Below, in pieces: positions 59,495 through 64,000 of a stretch of DNA of 64,000 nucleotides. A program made the translations under genes and the position numbers. Origin of the DNA: Emergencia sp. (GTDB lineage Bacteria; Bacillota; Clostridia; Peptostreptococcales; Anaerovoracaceae); contig JALEOD010000044.1 in the NCBI GenBank assembly GCA_022767345.1, positions 1 through 64,000 on the forward strand, written 5' to 3'. Under the pieces are notes generated by a model that saw only the letters and a program-made list of their open reading frames with translations, ran no database searches and was not told the DNA's origin. Positions within the stretch are counted from its first letter, which is position 1, and each line of letters begins with the position of its first letter.

Positions 59495-60631
59495 ATGTTT
59501 GTTTATTTGGATAACAGTGCGACCACTCGTCAGTATGAACGGGTGACGGAAGTGATGAAAACTTCCATGGAAGAGAATTATGGGAATCCGTCTTCCCTGC
59601 ATAAACTGGGACTTGCGGCAGAAAAGCAGATGCGCCAGAGCCGCAAAACTGTAGCGGATTCACTGGGGGCAAAGGAAGACGAAGTGTTTTTTACATCGGG
59701 AGGCACCGAAAGCGATAATACAGCCCTATTTGGTATTGCCCACGCCAGAAAGCGGGCAGGAAAAAAGATTATTACAACACAGGTGGAGCACCCGGCCGTG
59801 CTGGAAAGCTGCAGGCTTTTGGAACAGCAGGGATTTCAGGTCGAGTACATCGGTGTAGACGATAAGTGCCGTCTGGACATGGAGCAGCTGCGCGCTGCAA
59901 TTGATTCGGATACGATTCTGATTTCTATCATGGCAGTCAACAATGAAACAGGGACAATCATGCCGGTTTCTGAGATTGCGAAGATAAAGGAAAACGCGTT
60001 GCTGCACACAGACGCAGTGCAGGCCTATGGGAAAATTTCTCTGGAGCATACCGGCGCTGATTTGATTTCTGTCAGCGGCCACAAAATTCATGGCCCCAAA
60101 GGAATCGGCGCCCTTTATGTAAAAAAAGGCGTGCATCTGCCGGCATATCTTGTGGGCGGAGGTCAGGAACGGCATATGCGCTCGGGAACAGAAAATGTCC
60201 CGGCGATTCTCGGTTTTGGCGCTGCGGTAGAACTTTCCCGGAAAAATTGGACGATGCGGCAGGAGACCATGGAAAAAGCCAGAACACATTTACTCGCAGG
60301 ACTTCTGGACCAGGTGCCGGATATCAAAATAAACAGCCCGGAGGATGGTGCTTGCAGCGTGCTCAACGTGTCATTTTTGGGAACTCGCGGCGAGGTGCTG
60401 CTGCATACGCTGGAGCAGGACGATATCTATGTGTCCACGGGTTCGGCATGTTCCTCCAACAAAAAAGGACGCAGCCATGTGCTTTCTGCCATGGGGCTTT
60501 CTGAAAAGGAAATTGAAGGGGCAATCAGGTTCAGCTTCAGCGAATTTAATACCATAGAAGAAATGGACTATGTCCTTGAAAAAGTAAAAAATGCTGTAAG
60601 CCGGTTCAGACGGCTGGGCAGTTTTAGATGA
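59495..60631 (+). CDS. Cysteine desulfurase (NifS/IscS family)
   Basis: A 378-residue PLP enzyme that takes sulfur from cysteine as a persulfide. Motifs: YLDNSATTRQYERV, TSGGTESDNTALFG, the cofactor His in QVEHPAVLESC, PLP lysine in SGHKIHGPKGIGALY and the active-site cysteine in TGSACSSNKKGRSH. Because the next gene is thiI, coupled by an ATGA overlap, it probably serves as the dedicated sulfur donor (NifZ-like) for 4-thiouridine in tRNA rather than general iron-sulfur assembly. Confidence 0.94.
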   Translation: MFVYLDNSATTRQYERVTEVMKTSMEENYGNPSSLHKLGLAAEKQMRQSRKTVADSLGAKEDEVFFTSGGTESDNTALFGIAHARKRAGKKIITTQVEHPAVLESCRLLEQQGFQVEYIGVDDKCRLDMEQLRAAIDSDTILISIMAVNNETGTIMPVSEIAKIKENALLHTDAVQAYGKISLEHTGADLISVSGHKIHGPKGIGALYVKKGVHLPAYLVGGGQERHMRSGTENVPAILGFGAAVELSRKNWTMRQETMEKARTHLLAGLLDQVPDIKINSPEDGACSVLNVSFLGTRGEVLLHTLEQDDIYVSTGSACSSNKKGRSHVLSAMGLSEKEIEGAIRFSFSEFNTIEEMDYVLEKVKNAVSRFRRLGSFR

Positions 60632-60639
60632 AAGGAAAT

Positions 60640-61827
60640 ATGATGAACGAACAGAATATTTTTATCGTCCGCTGCGGCGAAGTGGCTTTGAAAGGCATGA
60701 ATAAACCGTATTTTGAACGGATGCTGGTGGATCGAATCCGCAAGAATTTAAAAGAATTTGATGACGTGGATGTCAGACGCCATGAAGGGCTGATTTTTGT
60801 AAGAGCAGATAAAAAACATGACAAGGAACAGCTGATCCGCCAGATTTCAAAAGTTTTCGGCGTTGCGTCCATCAGCCCGGCTGTGGAAGCGCCAAGCAAT
60901 CTTGACGCCATCGGTGAGGAAGCAGTCAAATATATGATGGAACTGATTGAAACCAAGGGTGTTAAAACTTTTAAGGTGGAAGCAAAGAGAGCTGACAAGA
61001 ATTTTCCGGTCAAGTCTCCGGAGATCGGCAGAATCATCGGCGCAAAAGTACTCATCGGCTGCAAGGTGCTGAAAGTGGATGTGCATCATCCGGATGTGCA
61101 TCTTTTCGTCGATGTGCGCCACGATAAATCCTATATTTACCAGCAGAAAATTGCAGGCTTTGGAGGACTTCCCCTCGGCACCAACGGTAAGGGCATGGTG
61201 CTCCTTTCCGGCGGTATTGACAGTCCGGTGGCGGCGTGGATGATGGCTAAAAGAGGCATGGTCATTGAGGCGGTACATTTCCACTCTTATCCGTATACCA
61301 GTCAGCGCGCCCAGGAGAAAGTAGAAGATTTGGCACGAATTGTAGCATCCTACTGCGGAAATTTCAAAATGCATGTCATCAACCTGCTTCCGATTCAGGA
61401 GCAGATTGTGCAGAACTGTCCGGAAGAAGAGACCACCATTTTGGTACGTCGTTTTATGATGCGGATTGCAGAAAAGATTGCAGAAAAGAACCGCGCTATG
61501 ATGCTGATTACCGGCGAGAATCTGGGGCAGGTAGCAAGCCAGACGGCAGAAGCATTGGTAGTGACCGATGCCTGCGTCAAAATGCCGGTGATGAGACCGC
61601 TGATTGCCATGGATAAAGTGGACATCATGGATAAAGCTGAGGAAATCGGCACTTTTGAGACGTCTATTCAGCCTTATGAGGATTGCTGTACCGTATTCCT
61701 GCCGAAGCATCCGACTACAAAACCGAAACTGGAACGAATTCTGGAATCGGAAAGCCATCTGGATGTGGAGACCTTGGTTGCGGATGCCGTTGCTTCCGCC
61801 GAGGTTGTACAGATTCGACAAAATTAG
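60640..61827 (+). CDS. thiI: tRNA 4-thiouridine sulfurtransferase ThiI
   Basis: A 395-residue enzyme that adenylates uridine-8 of tRNA and inserts sulfur. A ferredoxin-like and THUMP region (about 1-165) precedes the PP-loop ATPase domain with LLSGGIDSPVAAWMM, LVTGENLG-type sequence (LITGENLGQVASQT) and CCTVFLPKHP. The C-terminal rhodanese domain of E. coli ThiI is absent, as usual in Gram-positives. In-frame ATGs exist at 60628, 60640 and 60643; AAAGGAA at 60631-60637 favours one of the latter two. Confidence 0.94.
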   Translation: MMNEQNIFIVRCGEVALKGMNKPYFERMLVDRIRKNLKEFDDVDVRRHEGLIFVRADKKHDKEQLIRQISKVFGVASISPAVEAPSNLDAIGEEAVKYMMELIETKGVKTFKVEAKRADKNFPVKSPEIGRIIGAKVLIGCKVLKVDVHHPDVHLFVDVRHDKSYIYQQKIAGFGGLPLGTNGKGMVLLSGGIDSPVAAWMMAKRGMVIEAVHFHSYPYTSQRAQEKVEDLARIVASYCGNFKMHVINLLPIQEQIVQNCPEEETTILVRRFMMRIAEKIAEKNRAMMLITGENLGQVASQTAEALVVTDACVKMPVMRPLIAMDKVDIMDKAEEIGTFETSIQPYEDCCTVFLPKHPTTKPKLERILESESHLDVETLVADAVASAEVVQIRQN

Positions 61828-61858
61828 TAGCGTTCCCCCTTATTCTCTTAAAGACAAG

Positions 61859-61873
61859 ATTGCCTCAGGCAAT
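61859..61873. promoter_or_regulatory. Small palindrome upstream of spoIIAA
   Basis: ATTGCC (61859-61864) and GGCAAT (61868-61873) form a perfect inverted repeat with a TCA loop, next to TATAAT (61874-61879). The spoIIA operon of Bacillus is read by sigma-H; I see no convincing sigma-H site in this 72-base gap. It may be a weak terminator of thiI or part of the promoter. Confidence 0.3.
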
Positions 61874-61899
61874 TATAATGGAGGAAAGGGGGTTTTTCT

Positions 61900-62229
61900 A
61901 TGGATACAATGTTTCATTTAAAAGACAGCACTCTGGTGGCGGAGCTCTGCGGAGAAATAGACCATCATGTCTGTGATAAAATCAGAGAAGACATAGACAA
62001 AGAACTGGAATTGTACGAAATCAATCATCTGATTTTTGATTTCTCCGATGTGACTTTTATGGACAGCTCAGGAATCGGCGTAGTGCTGGGACGATATAAA
62101 AAACTTAAAAAAATTGGAGGGACTGTGACCATTCGCAATGCAAGCAGACTGGTAAAGCAGATTCTCGACATGTCGGGGATTTTTACACTGATGGAATATG
62201 AGGAAGAGGAGGAAGAAGATGGAAAGTAA
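61900..62229 (+). CDS. spoIIAA: Anti-sigma F factor antagonist SpoIIAA
   Basis: A 109-residue STAS-domain protein that releases sigma-F from SpoIIAB in the forespore. The phosphorylatable serine lies in FMDSSGIGVVLGRYKK (about residue 57). The C-terminus is a glutamate-rich tail (MEYEEEEEEDGK), somewhat unusual. GGAGG and AAAGGGGG lie before the ATG. It overlaps spoIIAB by 11 bases. Confidence 0.96.
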   Translation: MDTMFHLKDSTLVAELCGEIDHHVCDKIREDIDKELELYEINHLIFDFSDVTFMDSSGIGVVLGRYKKLKKIGGTVTIRNASRLVKQILDMSGIFTLMEYEEEEEEDGK

Positions 62230-62659
62230 TTTTGTGACGATAGAGTTTGAAGCATTGCCGCAAAACCAGGGCTTTGCAAGAGCGGTGGCTGCTTCTTATG
62301 CGGCACCCCTTGACCCTACAGTAGAAGAACTGACAGAGATTAAAACAGCAGTCTCTGAGGCAGTGAGCAATGCAGTGATTCACGGCTATGAGAGAAAGGG
62401 CGCCGGAAAAATTGTCATGGAGTTTAAAACCATTGACAAGGATAAAATTTTCATTAAAATCACTGACTTTGGAAAGGGCATTTCCGATATCCCAAAAGCC
62501 ATGGAGCCGATGTTTTCTACAGAAGAGGAGCGGGAGATGAGTGGCATGGGCTTTACCGTAATGGAAAGCTTTACGGACAAAGTCTTTGTCGAGTCGGAAC
62601 CGGGCAGGGGAACAGCGGTGACTTTGATTAAGTATCTGGACGTTTATCATGGCGTTTAA
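62219..62659 (+). CDS. spoIIAB: Anti-sigma F factor and serine kinase SpoIIAB
   Basis: A 146-residue GHKL-type kinase that holds sigma-F inactive and phosphorylates SpoIIAA. The ATP-binding boxes are EIKTAVSEAVSNAVIHGYE (N box) and ITDFGKGISDIP (G1). A second glycine motif lies at MSGMGFTVMESF. The ATG at 62219 is chosen over an upstream in-frame codon because it gives the family N-terminus and has GAGGAGG before it. It overlaps sigF by 11 bases. Confidence 0.95.
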   Translation: MESNFVTIEFEALPQNQGFARAVAASYAAPLDPTVEELTEIKTAVSEAVSNAVIHGYERKGAGKIVMEFKTIDKDKIFIKITDFGKGISDIPKAMEPMFSTEEEREMSGMGFTVMESFTDKVFVESEPGRGTAVTLIKYLDVYHGV

Positions 62660-63383
62660 GTACGTGCCGGTTGCAAAAGCCGATACATATGAACTGATTA
62701 AAAAAGCGCAGAGCGGGGACGAAGAAGCTTTAAATTTACTGTGCGAGCAGAATACGGGGCTGGTAAAAAAGCTGGCACTGAAATTTACGACCTCCGAATA
62801 CGAGGCGGAGGACTTAATTCAAATCGGGTATATCGGGCTTTTAAAGGCGATAGATAAGTTTCAGCCGGAGTTTGACGTGATGTTTTCTACCTACGCTGTT
62901 CCAATGATTATGGGAGAACTGAAACGTTTTTTTCGGGATAATGGAAAAATTAAGGCAAGCCGCAGTCTGAAACAGGAGATTTACGGACTGAAAAAGGCAC
63001 AGGAGGCGCTGGGAGCCAAAGAGGGGGAGACGCCCAGACTCAGCCAGATTGCAGAATTTATGGGCATTTCCACTGAGCATGTTTTGGAAATTATGGAAGC
63101 GTCGTCAGCGCTGTCCAATGTGGCGAGCCTGGACAGTCAGCCGGCGGCAGAAGAGTACAATGCGTATTACAGGCAGGCTTCGCCGGAAAATAATCTGGAC
63201 GCAATTATGGTAAAGAAGGAACTTGGCAGCCTGCCGAAACGGGAACGGCAGGTTATTGTGCTGCGGTATTACAAGGATATGACCCAGCAGGAAATCGCAA
63301 AGAGAATGGGAATTTCCCAAGTTCAGGTTTCCAGAATTGAAAAAAAAGCGCTGACTGAGATACGGCAAAAAATAGCAGAGTAA
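62649..63383 (+). CDS. sigF: RNA polymerase sigma factor SigF (forespore)
   Basis: A 244-residue sporulation sigma factor, the first compartment-specific sigma of the forespore. Region 2 contains EAEDLIQIGYIGLLKAIDKF and FSTYAVPMIMGELKRFFRDN. Region 3 follows, and region 4 ends in the helix-turn-helix MTQQEIAKRMGISQVQVSRI. Together with the two overlapping upstream genes it forms the classical spoIIA operon. A terminator follows. Confidence 0.96.
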   Translation: MAFKYVPVAKADTYELIKKAQSGDEEALNLLCEQNTGLVKKLALKFTTSEYEAEDLIQIGYIGLLKAIDKFQPEFDVMFSTYAVPMIMGELKRFFRDNGKIKASRSLKQEIYGLKKAQEALGAKEGETPRLSQIAEFMGISTEHVLEIMEASSALSNVASLDSQPAAEEYNAYYRQASPENNLDAIMVKKELGSLPKRERQVIVLRYYKDMTQQEIAKRMGISQVQVSRIEKKALTEIRQKIAE

Positions 63384-63393
63384 AAATCTGTAG

Positions 63394-63424
63394 GTGAGTC
63401 GAAAACAACTCACTTTATTCTTTC
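63394..63424 (+). terminator. Terminator after the spoIIA operon
   Basis: GTGAGT (63394-63399) pairs with ACTCAC (63408-63413), followed by TTTATTCTTT. The stem is short. Confidence 0.65.
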
Positions 63425-63547
63425 GACAATTTGGACGAATAAATCTAAAAATGGCTTGCAAAAAGACAAAAAAAGTGGTTTACTATATATGTATGCTGTT
63501 ATTTTTATAACAAACGAAAACGGCATAGTCTGATACGGTTAAAATAC

Positions 63548-63564
63548 TCCTTCCCATGGAAGGA
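63548..63564 (+). promoter_or_regulatory. Leader hairpin before the acyl-CoA dehydrogenase gene
   Basis: TCCTTCC (63548-63554) and GGAAGGA (63558-63564) form a perfect stem with a three-base loop, 30 bases before the ATG. Its right arm looks like a Shine-Dalgarno sequence but is hidden in the stem; the working site is AAGGAGG at 63580-63586. ACGGT and ACCGT further out can extend the structure. Confidence 0.45.
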
Positions 63565-63593
63565 CCGTTATTATAATTTAAGGAGGCATTTAC

Positions 63594-64000
63594 ATGAACT
63601 TTCAACTAACGAAGGAACAAGAATTCGTAAGAAAAATGGTAAGAGAATTTGCCACTAACGAAGTTGAACCATTAGCTGCAGAAATTGACCAGGAACACAG
63701 ATTTCCAGTGGAAACTGTAGAAAAAATGGCAAAGTACGGCATGCTGGGCGTTCCATTCCCAACTGAATACGGTGGAGCAGGCGGAGACCACATCTCCTAT
63801 GCAATCACTGTAGAAGAATTATCCAGAGTTTGTGCATCCACAGGCGTTATCTGTTCCGCACACACTTCTCTGTGCTGCTGGCCGATTTTCAACTGGGGTA
63901 ACGAAGACCAGAAGAGAAAATATCTGCCAGACCTGTTATCCGGCAAGAAGTTAGGTGCTTTCGGTCTGACTGAGCCTAACGCAGGTACAGACGCATCCGG
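63594..64000 (+). CDS. Acyl-CoA dehydrogenase, butyryl-CoA dehydrogenase-like (partial)
   Basis: The first 135 codons of a flavin-dependent acyl-CoA dehydrogenase, cut by the window edge. The N-terminus MNFQLTKEQEFVRKMVREFA, the helix motif GMLGVPFPTEYGGAGGD and the FAD/substrate segment FGLTEPNAGTDAS are typical of the short-chain enzymes. In Clostridia this gene usually starts the butyrate (bcd-etfBA) cluster; the downstream genes are not visible. AAGGAGG lies seven bases before the ATG. A possible promoter (TTGCAA at 63456, TACTAT at 63481) has a long 19-base spacer. Confidence 0.92.
   Translation, partial: MNFQLTKEQEFVRKMVREFATNEVEPLAAEIDQEHRFPVETVEKMAKYGMLGVPFPTEYGGAGGDHISYAITVEELSRVCASTGVICSAHTSLCCWPIFNWGNEDQKRKYLPDLLSGKKLGAFGLTEPNAGTDAS

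Noticed and set aside
61828..61899. A sigma-H promoter for the spoIIA operon
   Set aside because: Sigma-H consensus boxes (AGGAnnT and GAAT) could not be found with correct spacing, so none was annotated.

Overview
The window looks like the chromosome of an anaerobic, spore-forming member of the class Clostridia (Bacillota). The support is spoIIAA-spoIIAB-sigF, a sigK gene, a YlmC/YmxH gene, a DUF1540 gene, Gram-positive lipoprotein signals, a short-form hisG with hisZ, and the start of a butyryl-CoA-dehydrogenase-like gene. An amino-acid or peptide-fermenting gut-type clostridium would fit, but the species cannot be named from sequence alone. I saw no rRNA, tRNA or CRISPR array.

Region by region. 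1-2.2 kb: the right end of a Tn916/Tn1549-type integrative conjugative element (xis, int). It is inserted inside a host SAM-dependent methyltransferase gene, whose 3' half follows. 2.8-9.7 kb: a sporulation-type amidase (minus strand), typA, an MscS channel and pyruvate carboxylase. 9.8-20.0 kb: a near-consensus sigma-54 promoter with an upstream inverted repeat, then a guanidino-group hydrolase (arginine deiminase superfamily), a complete oligopeptide ABC transporter and a 1162-residue protein with a C-terminal M14-type zinc peptidase domain. This looks like one regulated unit for uptake and breakdown of an arginine-like peptide or conjugate and is the most interesting metabolic locus here. 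20.2-25.3 kb: a minus-strand YtrA/GntR-controlled ABC transporter with a double operator, plus a secreted three-repeat protein. 25.2-28.1 kb: two repeat-rich intergenic regions around a LURP-one-like gene and a CmpB-like membrane protein.

28.2-35.6 kb: histidine operon hisZ-G-C-B-H-A-F-IE-K, lacking hisD. 35.6-40.4 kb: a BMP-type nucleoside ABC importer. 40.5-44.5 kb: a trigger-factor-like lipoprotein, then ylmC, nrdR, cmk and a DUF1015 gene. 44.5-47.0 kb: a penicillin-binding protein converging on sigK, then a DUF1540 mini-gene. 47.1-56.3 kb: cell-shape cluster radC-mreBCD-PBP2-minD-like, a minus-strand HTH-Uma2 gene and minus-strand rodA. 56.3-64 kb: rny, a MATE exporter, nifS-like plus thiI (tRNA thiolation), the spoIIA operon and the 5' part of an acyl-CoA dehydrogenase.

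Promoters and terminators were read by eye. The best are the sigma-54 site at 9872, TTGACA-N17-TATAAT in front of the GntR operon, TTGACA-N18-TATAAT in front of rny, and sigma-E/sigma-K-like sites in front of ylmC and the amidase. Starts were chosen from Shine-Dalgarno spacing. Family assignments come from recognised motifs, not from a database search.
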